DNA of 64,000 nucleotides. Source: Beverwykella pulmonaria. Taxonomy: Eukaryota > Ascomycota > Dothideomycetes > Pleosporales > Melanommataceae. The stretch lies in NCBI GenBank assembly GCA_001599595.1, contig BCHH01000009.1, positions 2,048,503 through 2,112,502 of the forward strand, in the 5' to 3' direction. The translations under genes and the position numbers were made by a program. The notes under the pieces were generated by a model, which did no database searches, had not been told where the DNA came from, and saw only the letters and a list, made by a program, of their open reading frames with translations. This document shows, in pieces, positions 44,867 through 55,867 of this stretch; within the stretch, counting starts at the first letter, position 1; each line of letters opens with the position of its first letter.

Positions 44867-46825
44867 ATGCATCTCTCCACGTTTTTATTTGGCCTTTTGG
44901 CTCCTGGCGTACTTGCTATGCCATGGAACCATCAAGTGGCTGATGTTGAAGGCGCTGGTCTTAAAAAGCGTGCAGCGTCAACTAAAACGATTACTGTTAC
45001 GCCTTTGATAACCTCTACAACCACTGCGACTTTAATTAGTCTTACTACTAAGACTAGAGTTACGACATCTGTTTTAACGAACACGGTATCGGCTACAGAG
45101 ACGGCAACTATCTCTACGACTCTCTCCGCCACAGAGACTGCTACTATCTCTACTACAGAGACTGCTACTATCTCCGCCACAGAGACTGCTACTATCTCCG
45201 CCACAGAGACTGCTACTATCTCTACTACTATCTCCGCCACAGAGACTGCTACTATCTCCGCAACAGAAACTGCTACTATCTCTACTACAGAGATATCGAC
45301 TCAGACTATCTCCGCCACTGAGACTGCCACTATTTCTACTACAGAGACTGCTACTATCTCCGCTACAGAGACATCGACTCAGATTATCTCCGCCACTGAG
45401 ACTGCCACTATTTCTACTACAGAGACTGCTACTATCTCAGCCACAGAGACTGCTACTATTTCTGCAACAGAGACTGCTACTATCTCTACTACCATCTCTG
45501 CTACAGAGACTGCTACTGTCTCCGCCACAGAGACTGCTACTATCTCTACTACCATCTCCGCCACAGAGACTGCTACTGTCTCCGCNNNNNNNNNNNNNNN
45601 NNNNNNNNNNNNNNNNNNNNNNNNNNNNNNNNNNNNNNNNNNNNNNNNNNNNNNNNNNNNNNNNNNNNNNNNNNNNNNNNNNNNNNNNNNNNNNNNNNNN
45701 NNNNNNNNNNNNNNNNNNNNNNNNNNNNNNNNNNNNNNNNNNNNNNNNNNNNNNNNNNNNNNNNNNNNNNNNNNNNNNNNNNNNNNNNNNNNNNNNNNNN
45801 NNNNNNNNNNNNNNNNNNNNNNNNNNNNNNNNNNNNNNNNNNNNNNNNNNNNNNNNNNNNNNNNNNNNNNNNNNNNNNNNNNNNNNNNNNNNNNNNNNNN
45901 NNNNNNNNNNNNNNNNNNNNNNNNNNNNNNNNNNNNNNNNNNNNNNNNNNNNNNNNNNNNNNNNNNNNNNNNNNNNNNNNNNNNNNNNNNNNNNNNNNNN
46001 NNNNNNNNNNNNNNNNNNNNNNNNNNNNNNNNNNNNNNNNNNNNNNNNNNNNNNNNNNNNNNNNNNNNNNNNNNNNNNNNNNNNNNNNNNNNNNNNNNNN
46101 NNNNNNNNNNNNNNNNNNNNNNNNNNNNNNNNNNNNNNNNNNNNNNNNNNNNNNNNNNNNNNNNNNGCCACAGAGACGGCTACTATCTCTACTACAGAGA
46201 CTGCTACTATCTCCGCCACAGAGACTGCTACTATCTCTACTACAGAGACTGCTACTGTCTCTGCCACAGAGACTGCTACTGTCTCCGCTACAGAGACTGC
46301 TACTGTCTCCGCTACAGAAACAGCGACTGTGACTGCTACTATCTCTACTACAGAGACAGCGATTCAGACCCAAACAACGACCGAGGTCGTGCCCTCTACG
46401 TCTACAGTCTTGGAGACCCAGACTACAACTGAGGTTGTGCCCTCTACCTTCACTCAGACAGCTACGGCAACACAATCAGTAACTATGACGGTTACAACCA
46501 CCTCGGTTTCCCGCAGCGTCTCTGTAGTACCCTTTACTAGGACGATTCGCAGGTTCTCTACTTCCGTTCTTACTAGCACTGCTGTTGTTACGTAAGTTTT
46601 TGTTACAGTCCCCTACTATTTATCTTGTATTACATTTGCTAATTTTATATCTTTCTATAGGAGCACTGCTACATCAAGAGTCATTATTTCTGTCACTAGA
46701 AATATCCCGTAGGTTTTTTAGATAATAGTCTACTATTTCTTTAAGGTGCATTTGCTAACTTTAACTCTTTCTACAGGAGATTTCTTACGTCAACGGTAAT
46801 AGTAACTTCCACGGCGACAGCATAA
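44867..46825 (+). CDS. Secreted Ser/Thr octapeptide-repeat protein, core missing in an assembly gap
   Basis: ATG 44867 opens a signal peptide (MHLSTFLFGLLAPGVLA). A KKR site, possibly for Kex2-type cleavage, follows near residue 40. The body is a tandem 24 nt repeat coding TETATIS(A/T), probably heavily O-glycosylated. 581 Ns at 45586-46166 hide its middle. After the gap the array resumes and ends in VSRSVSVVPFTRTIRRFSTS. Two introns then follow, 46592-46660 (69 nt) and 46709-46776 (68 nt), with short exons reading TSTATSRVIISVTRNIP and RFLTSTVIVTSTATA before TAA at 46823. The introns are alike, pointing to exon-intron duplication. No GPI signal is seen. The frames before and after the gap disagree, so the gap length is only an estimate. 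Confidence 0.75.
45101..46330 (+). repeat. 24 bp coding minisatellite
   Basis: Repeated ACAGAGACTGCTACTATCTC followed by CGCC or TACT, with higher-order variants containing ATATCGACTCAGA. It spans the assembly gap, which probably exists because this array could not be resolved. Confidence 0.9.
45586..46166. other. Assembly gap (581 N)
   Basis: A run of N inside the coding minisatellite. Keeping the TETATIS frame requires a length of 1 modulo 3, whereas 581 is 2 modulo 3, so the true length differs. Confidence 0.99.
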
Positions 46826-47222
46826 AGAGGGTATCGTGGATAGTAAACCACTTCGTATGTTTTATCTAAGACTATCTTCAATTACTTGCGGAAGACTTAC
46901 TGACCTGTATTCTTCCTGCAGGAAACAAAATAAATTAACCTTGGTAACAAGAGTAAAAATAAGAATTGGCATAAGGTGACTCGTTAACCTATCAGTTCAT
47001 AGTTATAGTTTGAGGAAGCTAAATTCATACACTCTTTAAGACCTCCTCTAACACTATCTTGTTATATTGCCCGAGACTATGAAGTGCAATTAATCTACTC
47101 CTCTATACTAGCTTCCCTAGACTTTCGGTCTTGTGTATTGAACATAGTAATATCTTAAAAAGCAGTATAACTTTACTAATCTTTAAGAAAAAATTAATTA
47201 CACAAGACAAATCCCCGCTAAT
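46826..47222. other. AT-rich flank
   Basis: Intron-like DNA (GTATCG...CCTGCAG, about 46830-46921) follows the stop and may be a former third exon-intron unit. No supported gene. Confidence 0.3.
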
Positions 47223-47416
47223 TGTCGGCCTGTGGGTTACGTGATGAACCACCTCGATGTTTGCTCATATGACTCACCTCGATGTCTGTTATGTCTACCT
47301 TGGCAGGCTCCTGCCGTGCCTGGTAAGACTCTAGATATTTATTCGGTAGCTCCTCCGTAGAATCAATACAATATCAACATTGTCACTCTCTCTATCTACT
47401 TCGTCACATCATGACA
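47223..47416 (+). mobile_element. Solo LTR family A, copy 2
   Basis: 194 bp from TGTCGGCCTGTGGGTTACGT to CTTCGTCACATCATGACA. Flanks CTAAT and CTATT could be a 5 bp target duplication with one change. It matches the reverse-oriented copies at 39836 and 56672. The size and TGTC...GACA ends suit an LTR, probably of a Copia element. Confidence 0.7.
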
Positions 47417-47456
47417 CTATTTATATTTAATATTGTTTAATATTATAAGGAGACGT

Positions 47457-47600
47457 TGACAAGTTTGCATTGTATTTCTATGTTAGCACAAGAAAATCAT
47501 AGGGAAGAAGAAGTAGATCGGGGGCCAGTAGATATACTATGGTTAAGGCTCATACGTGTTGCTAAGGTTTGTTTGTCGAATCTGTGTTGCCATGGCTTGT
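47457..47600 (-). mobile_element. LTR-like family B, copy 2, partial
   Basis: On the minus strand it reads AACACGTATGAGCC, TATATCTACTGG and AATGCAAACTTGTCA, matching 42920-43046. It is cut at 47600 by SINE-like copy 3, which appears to have landed within the 28 bp-unit part. Confidence 0.55.
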
Positions 47601-47912
47601 TACTATTGCAATTTCGTTGTATCTAGCTACCAAACCAAGATGAAAGAAAGATGTTTTAAAGATAGAAGCAAAAATGTTCATGAACTCGTTAGGGTAAGGG
47701 TCGTGTATTCGGTGATCATGGTGTCCGTGATTGATGTTCGTGATTGATCGATGGGCGTCGTGTTCGGATCCCCATATATATGCCGCGTTGATTGATGACG
47801 AAGCAAACAGCTGACAGAGAAACCAAGACCCGTTCTCTGCACGATGCACCCAAGCCTTCAACAAGTGCCAGTGGTAGATTCGAGCGAAGTAGCTCTTCGC
47901 TACGGCGCAATA
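47601..47912 (-). mobile_element. SINE-like repeat, copy 3, partial
   Basis: Matches the first 310 bases of the 453 bp copy 2, including ATGCCGCGTTGATTGATGAC (reverse) and the GCGCCGTAGCGAAGAGCTAC head. The head has a perfect 7 bp stem, AGCGAAG-TAGCT-CTTCGCT, at 47883-47901. Confidence 0.6.
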
Positions 47913-48768
47913 TATCACATGTGAATGTGGTCATGGCTTGTTTTCTACCAGGATACATCCGGGACGCCTACATATTGAGTGACACAACATATACAATGTC
48001 ATATATTTTTACCTTCAATCCAACATGTTGCCTACGTATAGACATGTCGGCGAAGCTCACACTCTGATATAGTTGAGCTTGGAACGAGAAGGTAAGGATG
48101 GCCCGTTTAAGGTCTTGAATAAGATAGGATTCTGTTGAGGGTTTGTGGCTGACGGGGCGGCAACGAAACCGGGTTGAAGATAAGCACACTGATATTCTCA
48201 TATTGAGCTTGCTCGATTTTCAGTAATGACCTCCTAATTGTGCAAAGTAAAACGCATCAGCGCTCTCAATTATCAAGTAATTTTGTAGTGGCTATAGAGT
48301 TGAGATCTTCGAACAAAAGCAATCCACTTTGAACCTCCCGCTCGAGAAGACAGAACTATATACGGGAATCCTGATATAAGAGGAGTGGGAAACTTTCACG
48401 ATACGTGTTTCGCGTACTTCCTCTCCGTCCTGATTTGCTGCCCCGCGTTGTTGGATGAGCACGTGTAACCTATCCATGCGCCATCGGGCGGAAGGATTCG
48501 GCATGGGTCACAAAATAAGTCGCCTGAGCTCGCTAACCACTTCCAGGTTGTCGAATTGCCCAATCATTGCCGATGCAAGGATTCTCGTGTCACAATCACA
48601 ATGCATATTCGGAGCTGGGCGGTGTGCCTTCAATGCTCGGACATAATTCCTGAGAGCGGAGAACGTTTATTCCAGGGTATCGAAAACACGCCATGAGGCG
48701 GGCGAGCTTCTCGCCTTACCTTTGAAGTTCATGTTGTTGTCCCTACTTGCATCGCTCGTATATCCAAA
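47913..48768. other. Intergenic region
   Basis: No supported gene; transition from the repeat island to a gene block. Confidence 0.35.
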
Positions 48769-49923
48769 ATGAAGCAATCGAATGCGCCGACAATGGTGGC
48801 GAGCATGTGGACGGTCACGGCCGTTGCGCTGTGGTTTATTGTTCTGAGACTTGGGATGAAATGGAGGTATGGGAGACAGATTGGTTGGGATGACGCGCTT
48901 GTCGCTTTCTCTTGGGTATGCAGCTCTCCCTTTACAAGACCTCATGTGCATGGCAGCCCTTGTTGACGCCTGAAAGCTTCTTCTGGTCGTATATGCTGCA
49001 CTGATCCATGTGGCGACAAAGTACGGACTGGGCTTTCATTTTATCGATATCCCAGAGAACGACTTGCCCCTCGCACTAAAGTACCTCACAATCTCAGAAT
49101 TCTTTGCAGTCCTCGCCCTTCAAATCAGCAAAACCTCTTTCGCTGTCACGCTGCTCCGCTTAGCTGGAAAGACGTGGCATTACTGGCTCCTCTGGGGGAT
49201 CATTGTGACACTCAACGTCGTGATGGGGTTTGACGCGATCGAGATCTTCGCGTCGTGTACTCCGATTGCAAAAATATGGAGGCCGCTACTTCCGGGCTCC
49301 TGTTGGGATCCACGCATTATCGTCAACGTGTCTATTTTTGCGGGAGCCTACTCGGGAGTCATGGACTTGATGCTGGCCGGATTCCCTGTGATACTGCTTT
49401 TGCCGCTGAGAATAGAGAAGAGAGAGAAGATCGGAGTGAGCGTTGCCATGAGCTTGGGTGTCTTTGCCGGGATTGCTGCCTTCATTAAGACTTCGTATCT
49501 GCCTGAAATCGGCCGTTGGAAAGACGTGACGTGTGAGTGACAGCAGTCGGCTGTGTATGTTGGTCTATTGCTCATTTGCTGGCAGACTCTTGTTACGTGC
49601 TCATCATATGGGCTGCCGCAGAAGTCTCCATTACCATCGTCGCAACATCGATACCGTATCTCCGTCTTGCCTTCAAAGAGTCGAGACACAGCAGTCGGGG
49701 TTATCAAGTTGAGGGCAGCCTTCACATGGACGACGTGATTCCCAATTCAAAAGTTACTTGGACGGCTTCAGATCTGGAAAATAGGATTGCCGAAAATAGA
49801 ACAGCTCCTTTGCCGGCTGTGGTGAAGAAAAACACCAGGGGGAACGGTGGAAGGGATACGTTGGCAGAGAGAAGGCTGCAGGATAGCTGGAACAATTACG
49901 CAACAAAAATAAACCCGCGCTAA
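48769..49923 (+). CDS. Pth11-like seven-transmembrane receptor (SAT4/rhodopsin-type fungal family)
   Basis: Exons 48769-48915, 48977-49532 and 49586-49923 give 346 residues. Introns are 61 nt (GTATGC...AAAG) and 53 nt (GTGAGT...GCAG). Seven hydrophobic spans can be counted: near the start (MWTVTAVALWFIVLRLG), after AFSW, then around ISEFFAVLALQIS, YWLLWGIIVTLNVV, SGVMDLMLAGFPVILLLPL, SVAMSLGVFAGIAAF and AEVSITIVATSIPYLR. GWDDALVAF and WRPLLPGSCWD are family signatures. The tail is hydrophilic and cytosolic. Such proteins are plasma-membrane receptors, some for surface or host cues; there is no CFEM domain here. Ligand unknown. The N-terminus is short, so an upstream exon is possible. Confidence 0.82.
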
Positions 49924-50367
49924 TAGTTTGGAAAGATGTAGTTGCTAACTTGGCCTCATGGGGGGGTAGGACGCTACAGCTCTTTTTTCTGCGCGCAAAC
50001 TCTTGAGGTGAAAGGCAAACGCGGTACGTCCAACGCTGGGAAGTTTCAAGGACCACCAACTAAAGTAAACTTCAGGAGGAAAGAAATCATGGGACCAAGG
50101 ATTAAGACGGGCAGCCACGCTGCCATGCCACTACAACGACGAGTGGTCACAAATCCACGTGATGACACTCCCTTTGCGGACATATTGAGCTCACTGTCAA
50201 CACCTTCCTCTACGGAGCTCTAATTTTACTCTGCTGATCACCAACTGCCGCCATCTCTGGAATCCCCAACACCATTAATCGTCAGCAATCGTGAACCACT
50301 GCAGCCCAACCACCATCACCAACGACGTGTCACTGCAAGACAACGGTGACACCAATCAACATCGATC
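49924..50367. other. Intergenic region
   Basis: No supported gene; promoter side of the nonsense-mutated ORF below. Confidence 0.35.
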
Positions 50368-50724
50368 ATGTCACTGACCTATGATATCTCGGGCAATCTC
50401 CTACTCTCCGCCACCCTCACCAACGCTTTGATTACCCTTCTCTCAACTCTCCCCGATTTCGAAACCGAGCTCGCCAAAATTTCCGACGCATAAATTAACG
50501 CGCACGATCGACCCCCCAGCGTCGCCATCGATGACCCGTACGGCAAAATCATTCAAACTACCTTGGTTCGTCTTTACGAAGAGCAGACAGAGGTATATGA
50601 GAGGCTGGCAAAGGAGTTGGAGGAAGTGGAGGAAGTGAAGGAAGTGAGGGCACTATCCGTGGTGATGGAGGGGGAGAGAGAACTATGGTACGTTAGTGTT
50701 GGGTTTGGTGGGAAGTGTATTTAG
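50368..50724 (+). pseudogene. Small gene with one in-frame stop
   Basis: From ATG 50368 to TAG 50722 there are 119 codons in a single frame, broken only by TAA at 50491-50493. Before it reads MSLTYDISGNLLLSATLTNA; after it reads DPYGKIIQTTLVRLYEEQTE and a Glu/Val/Lys coiled-coil-like stretch. A single CAA-to-TAA change would explain the break. Not a recognised family. It could also be one intron-containing gene, but no good splice pair spans the stop. Confidence 0.5.
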
Positions 50725-51014
50725 GAAAGGGGACTGACTGGAAATGTGAATGGGGGAGGGGAGTAAAGTAGTGGGGTTGTTCGAAAAGGGTGGAAAAGAA
50801 GGACAGATGCTGACGGGCGACGGAGGGGCTGCGCATTTGGGAAATGGGTATTTTTGATTCTCGAGCAGATACCGCAGGATGAACAGATGCTTAGAGATTG
50901 GCGGGAGATTTTTGAGCTCGTTTGCAAGAGCGGTGCTAGGCGAAGGGTTCTACAGGTCCCGTTCTGGATGGAAAGTTGGTCACGTGGCTCATACCCACCC
51001 ACCGACCTACCCAT

Positions 51015-52054
51015 CTAGTCTTTGTTCTCAAATTTCAACCCACTCTCCTGTCTCACCGCCCCATAGATACTCGGAATATCCCCCCTGTCACCTAAATGCT
51101 CTTTGACCTTGGCCAGATGCGCGTCAGCAACCTGCAGCGCCGGCATATTCGTCCCCGTTCTTTGCGCCAGATCTTTCGCATGTCTCGCGTCCTTCCGCGC
51201 CAAATCAACATGAAACAGCGGCTCTTCCCTCTTGTAATAGTCACCGTCCAACATGCGCTGCGAATACGCAGAATAAGGTCCAGGGAACATGGTCGAGATG
51301 AAGTTGTGGAGGTTGTCGATCCCGAGCCCGGTCTTCTCGGCCAAGGTGTGGCCTTCGGATAGCACTTCGACCATATTGAGGATGAAGGTGTTGCCAATTA
51401 CCTTGAGGAGGGTGGCGTTTCCGGCGGGCTGGCCGCTGAAGTCGATGTCGGCGCGGCCCATGACGCCTTTGGTGTAGGGCTTTACCTTGTCAACTGATGC
51501 TGGCGTGCCGGCCGTGACGCAGACGAGGGATCCGGCGTCGGCCATGGATGGAGCACCAAACACTATATGTACAGTCAATTGGGTGCACGTGAGGGAGGAG
51601 GAAATTGGGGAACAGACCGGGCATGGCAACGAATTCAAGACCTGCTTCCGTAATCTTCTTTTCCAACGCATTCGTCGTATCCGGGTGCACAGTCGAGCAA
51701 TCTACAAGCAGTTTGCCCTTGGCGTGTTCTCCAAGAATGGCATTCACGGCTTCCTCGACCGACGCATCGTCGCCCAGGCACATGAAAATGATGTCGGCGT
51801 CCTTGACTGCATCGCCGATGGTGGCCGCGACAGTCGTCTTGTCGGAGCCGAGGGTCTCCGAGAGCTGCTCGGCGCGCTTCTGGGTGCGGTTGTAGAGGAT
51901 CAACGGCTTGTCTAGATTTGCTTTCTCGACGAGGTTCTTGCACATGCCCTGCGAGGTTGATGTTAGCGCGTGCGTGGACGAAGGCAAGGCGTGCTGCGGC
52001 TATACTTGCCCTGCCCATGTTGCCCAGGCCGATCCATGCGAGCTGCGGTGCCAT
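51015..52054 (-). CDS. 3-hydroxyisobutyrate dehydrogenase-like NAD(P)-binding oxidoreductase
   Basis: Exons 52054-52010, 51948-51618 and 51562-51015 code for 307 residues. The first intron (51949-52009) begins GCAAGT and ends CAG, a GC-AG intron; the second (51563-51617) is GTCTGT...TAG. The N-terminal LAWIGLGNMGRGMCKNLVEK is the Rossmann GxGxxG region. VDCSTVHPDTTN and VFGAPSMADAGSLVCVTAG match the substrate-side loops. LLKVIGNTFILNMVE carries the catalytic-Lys region of the beta-hydroxyacid dehydrogenase family. It would oxidise a small beta-hydroxyacid; the exact substrate is not set by sequence. It is divergent from the acetylglutamate synthase gene, about 0.6 kb away. Confidence 0.88.
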
Positions 52055-52653
52055 GGTGGATATTTTTGACGAAATGCCTGGTCTGTTTCTGCTTGCCTCG
52101 GCTGGTGGTGTTCAATTGTATTGTTGTTCACAATTGTTAAACTCCCTCACATAGACCAAGTACCGCCTTTTGTAATGATGGTTTTGGGACCTACAGATTG
52201 GCCGAGGATGTCGGCGATGGTAGCGGGGAACACTATTGTCACAACAGCAATTACTTGACAAAGAGCTGGACGGGACTTTAACTAGGGCCTTCTACCACTC
52301 CAATATGAGGCGGGAGCAACCGGGTCCATGCCCAAGAAGATGAATGTCGTGATTAGTCAGGCCTGATGCAGTTCCCGATATCGGCTAGGTATCGGCTAGT
52401 GACGTCGTATCTGATCAAGCGCACCTGGAAGAAGCTTTCATGCAGCAGCCACAAGCAACCCCACTCAGAGAATTCATCTGGAGCCCGCGCACAGCACCGC
52501 TTCCCTCTATTATGAAGAATGATCATCTGCTACAAAGCCCAGCGTCGGGGCTTGGGGGTGGCGGCCAAAGTGAGCTTGCTCCTCTCCGACACGGACACCC
52601 CATAAGTCGACGTACAGTCACACAGCGCGTTGCTGACCCCGTTGTGCGCCCAG

Positions 52654-54702
52654 GCATTCCCCAGATGCGATCATGGCTGCAGCCCCTTCTCCACGGCCGC
52701 GAGCCTGCGTGTGCCCGCCAGCGACCCCCCGCGCATCCACAGAAAGAGCTCGGCCAAAGAGCGACAGCGCGCCGAACGCGACCAATTGATCAAGTCGCTC
52801 AAGGAGTCGCCCGGAAAGCGCGATGCCCGCAACTTCCTCAAGCACTTCGATGCCCCGCACGCCCCCGCCGACTCTCCCGCTGCCGCACCCGTCGAGCGCC
52901 CCGTGAGCGAAGTCGTAAAACGCGCTCAGTATAATGAGTGGCGGCTGACCCAGACGGGCGTCAATCTCGGGAATCTGTACGAGCCCACCAAGGCCATTCA
53001 GGACAGTCCCGTCTTCGCCCACCAGCCGCTGCCCGAGAAGCCCATACCGCCCACCGAGGATGTCGAGCCGCTGCATCTTGCCTTGGTCAAGCTGCGCCAG
53101 CCGCAGGCCCTGGACGACAAGACGCTGGGAGGAATTGCCCTGACACTGAGCCAAATGGCGAGGCTAGGCCTGAATATTGCCGTGGTTGTGGACTGCGACC
53201 AAGAGATCGCACCAGACAGTCTGGAACTCAGCCCTGCCTGGGAAGCTGCGGTTCGGGAGCAAGGCGCCCGCATCGTGGATGCCCTCGAAGAATTCAACGA
53301 ACCTGGCGCCTTCGAGGTCGACCACGCACTATGCCTCTCCAGAGTCGGCGCCGAGATTCCGAGCACCGTCCAGGCTCGCGGCGGCGTCGAGGTGAAGAAC
53401 AAGCAACTGCTCTTCTTACCCATAGAGGACGGCATCATCCCTGTCATACCGCCATTCGCGTACGACGCCGAGTTGAGGAAGGTCCGAGTCCATGCCGACG
53501 ACGTGTTGCTGGCCTTGGCACGAGAATTTGCTGGCATCACTCACCATGTCACTGGAGAGGATGAGCTACAAGACGCCCTCTACGAAATAACCAGGGTATC
53601 CGCTGACAAGCCCATCCTGGACCGAATCATCATTCTGGACCCTCTGGGCGGTATTCCCTCAGACAAAAGGGCTGATGGCGCCCACGTCTTCATAAATCTG
53701 GAGGCCGAATACGACGATGTAAAGCAGAATCTGCCAGACCGACACGCCCGGAATCTGAACGTCGTCCAGAGGTCATTGAAGCTACTGCCTCCGTCCTCGT
53801 CCGCTCTCATCATCACCCCAACCGAAGCTGCAATATCATCGCAAGTGCCATTCCTGCCCGCACCATCAACAGGCGTGCGAACTCGACGTTCCAAGAATCC
53901 ACTCATCCACAACCTCCTGACCGACAAACCCATGATCTCCTCCTCGCTTCCCGGTCCCCTCGGCAATCGGCCCCATCCCTCTGCCGCGCCAAACCCAGCA
54001 ACATTTTTGAAGAAAGGCATACCAGTCACAATGATACCCGACCCACGAGTCTGGGGACCGTGGCAACCACCGTCGCCCTCATCTCCCAGCATCGACCTCG
54101 CCAACGATCCCCGCATCAACTTCCCCCGACTGGTAGATCTGATCAACGACTCGTTCCGCCGTGAACTGGACGCGCGCCACTATCTCGAGCGGATCCGGGG
54201 ACGTGTAGCTGGCATCATTGTTGCGGGAGACTACGAAGGCGGCGCAATTTGTACCTGGGAAACGCCACCCAGCCAAAATCCATTAGCTGTAGGCTCACAA
54301 ACCGCACCCTCACCAGACTCTCCTTTGTGGATACCTTACCTTGACAAATTCGCCGTTCTCACCAAGTCCCAAGGCTCCGGCGGCGTCGCAGACATTGTTT
54401 GGGGGGCGCTGACCCGCTCTTGTTTCCCCACTGGCTTTGTCTGGAGGAGTCGCACGAGCAACCCAGTGAACAAATGGTACTTCGAGCGGAGTGTGGGCAT
54501 GTGGAACCTGCCTGGGGACCAATGGACCATGTTCTGGACAACTGAGGGGGTGGTCGAGGAATGGATGAAGCAGAAACAGAATGCGAAAACGGCTGAACAA
54601 AGTGAAGAAAACACTAGCAGAGAGATGACGAGATGGGATGCTTACGTCAGTGTTTGTCATGGTGTGGTGCCCAGTTGGGCTGATGGAAAGAAGCCTGATT
54701 AG
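52654..54702 (+). CDS. Mitochondrial N-acetylglutamate synthase
   Basis: The open frame runs without intron from about 52654 to 54702, roughly 680 residues. Landmarks of fungal acetylglutamate synthase are [15 protein letters not shown]-like [11 protein letters not shown], the [13 protein letters not shown] segment, and the C-terminal acetyltransferase part with [36 protein letters not shown] and [16 protein letters not shown]. The enzyme acetylates glutamate with acetyl-CoA, the first step of arginine synthesis, in mitochondria. No in-frame ATG lies near the N-terminus, so a first exon with the presequence start must lie upstream, probably joined at an acceptor near 52653. I could not fix its donor. 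Confidence 0.88.
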   Translation, partial: AFPRCDHGCSPFSTAASLRVPASDPPRIHRKSSAKERQRAERDQLIKSLKESPGKRDARNFLKHFDAPHAPADSPAAAPVERPVSEVVKRAQYNEWRLTQTGVNLGNLYEPTKAIQDSPVFAHQPLPEKPIPPTEDVEPLHLALVKLRQPQALDDKTLGGIALTLSQMARLGLNIAVVVDCDQEIAPDSLELSPAWEAAVREQGARIVDALEEFNEPGAFEVDHALCLSRVGAEIPSTVQARGGVEVKNKQLLFLPIEDGIIPVIPPFAYDAELRKVRVHADDVLLALAREFAGITHHVTGEDELQDALYEITRVSADKPILDRIIILDPLGGIPSDKRADGAHVFINLEAEYDDVKQNLPDRHARNLNVVQRSLKLLPPSSSALIITPTEAAISSQVPFLPAPSTGVRTRRSKNPLIHNLLTDKPMISSSLPGPLGNRPHPSAAPNPATFLKKGIPVTMIPDPRVWGPWQPPSPSSPSIDLANDPRINFPRLVDLINDSFRRELDARHYLERIRGRVAGIIVAGDYEGGAICTWETPPSQNPLAVGSQTAPSPDSPLWIPYLDKFAVLTKSQGSGGVADIVWGALTRSCFPTGFVWRSRTSNPVNKWYFERSVGMWNLPGDQWTMFWTTEGVVEEWMKQKQNAKTAEQSEENTSREMTRWDAYVSVCHGVVPSWADGKKPD

Positions 54703-55867
54703 CCAAGGTATTATATAAGAATTACAACCTCAATAGGTAGTTATAAAAGCATGCATTATCTTCAATCGAAAATATCAGCGGATGCGATATATTGAAGGTG
54801 GTTAGTCAGACACAGACCTCAAGCGATACGCGGCCTGACTGCAACCGCCATTCGCATCAACCTCAAACCTGACAAGCAAAACGCCATCGCCAATCACACT
54901 GACTATATTATTGTAACCTTCAAGCTAGCTACTCAAGGTACGGAAAATCTGCAACGCCGAGAACTAGTAGTAACTGATCTCCTTATCCGGCTTGCGTCCA
55001 AGACACTTGGCCGTTCTAGGCGGGCGTCAAAACCTTCTAGGCGATGCCTCAGAGGCCGCACCCTAGCTTCGCCTGCATATGTTTAACGGCCTGTTGAAAC
55101 GTTTTCACTACACTGCGGCTCTGGAAACCCACAAAGGGTGGAGACTGGGGCCTTCGGTTCTGCAGTCTTTTTCCAGTCCACCACTGGGTAAATGGATAGT
55201 TATCGCAGAACTCCACCCCCAAGAAAATAGACAGCATCACTGCCCTGCCGTCTAAACCCCAAGCCTGCGTTGCCCACCACGCCCATACACGTTCTCCACC
55301 CTTGGCTGGGGCACAGTAGCTGTGGTGGTAGAGTTGATACACCCCTAGGTTTGTTATTATTTTGCGCATGGACAAGATAAAGAGGGGCCAAGTGTGCGAA
55401 ATGTGCGCCGAGGTTTGGAGATGATGCGGCGGATGGTCTTGGGGGCGGTTATCGTAGCCACAGACTCGCAGGTCGGATACTGGTATACAGTGTATCGGCT
55501 GTGTTGGACGAGTTTACGAGCCTTGAGACCCCCACGGCAATTACTGCTTGTTTAGAAACTCACTGCATTCGGCCAAGGGTGGAGAATGTAGGCAACGTGT
55601 TTGGACACGGTGGGCTACGGGCTTGGGGGCGGGGACTGAAGAATATGAGGCTCTTGGGAGGGGTGGACTGACAGGTTTCTGAGATTGTTAGGTGGAGAAT
55701 AGATGGGGAAGTGGGTGTATAAAGGCAGTACCGCGATAATGCCTGGGACCATCCTCTCCATGAGCTTCGTCTCCGCATAGGGTCTCCATTCTTCACAACC
55801 TCATCTATTCCTCTAAGGTTTCTTACTCTACTCCAGACCAAGAACCCATCTCTGAAATACAAACAAC
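54703..55867. other. Intergenic region with TATA box for the small secreted protein
   Basis: About 1.1 kb without a supported gene. Several minus-strand frames (55049-55391) lack domains. Confidence 0.4.
55718..55723 (+). promoter_or_regulatory. TATA box of the small secreted protein gene
   Basis: TATAAA lies in GTGTATAAAGGC, about 145 bases before the ATG, a plausible distance for a fungal gene with a short leader. Confidence 0.45.

Noticed and set aside
45437..46475. Minus-strand repeat ORFs opposite the Ser/Thr repeat protein
   Set aside because: Mirror frames of the 24 bp coding minisatellite and the N gap; the plus strand has the signal peptide and introns.
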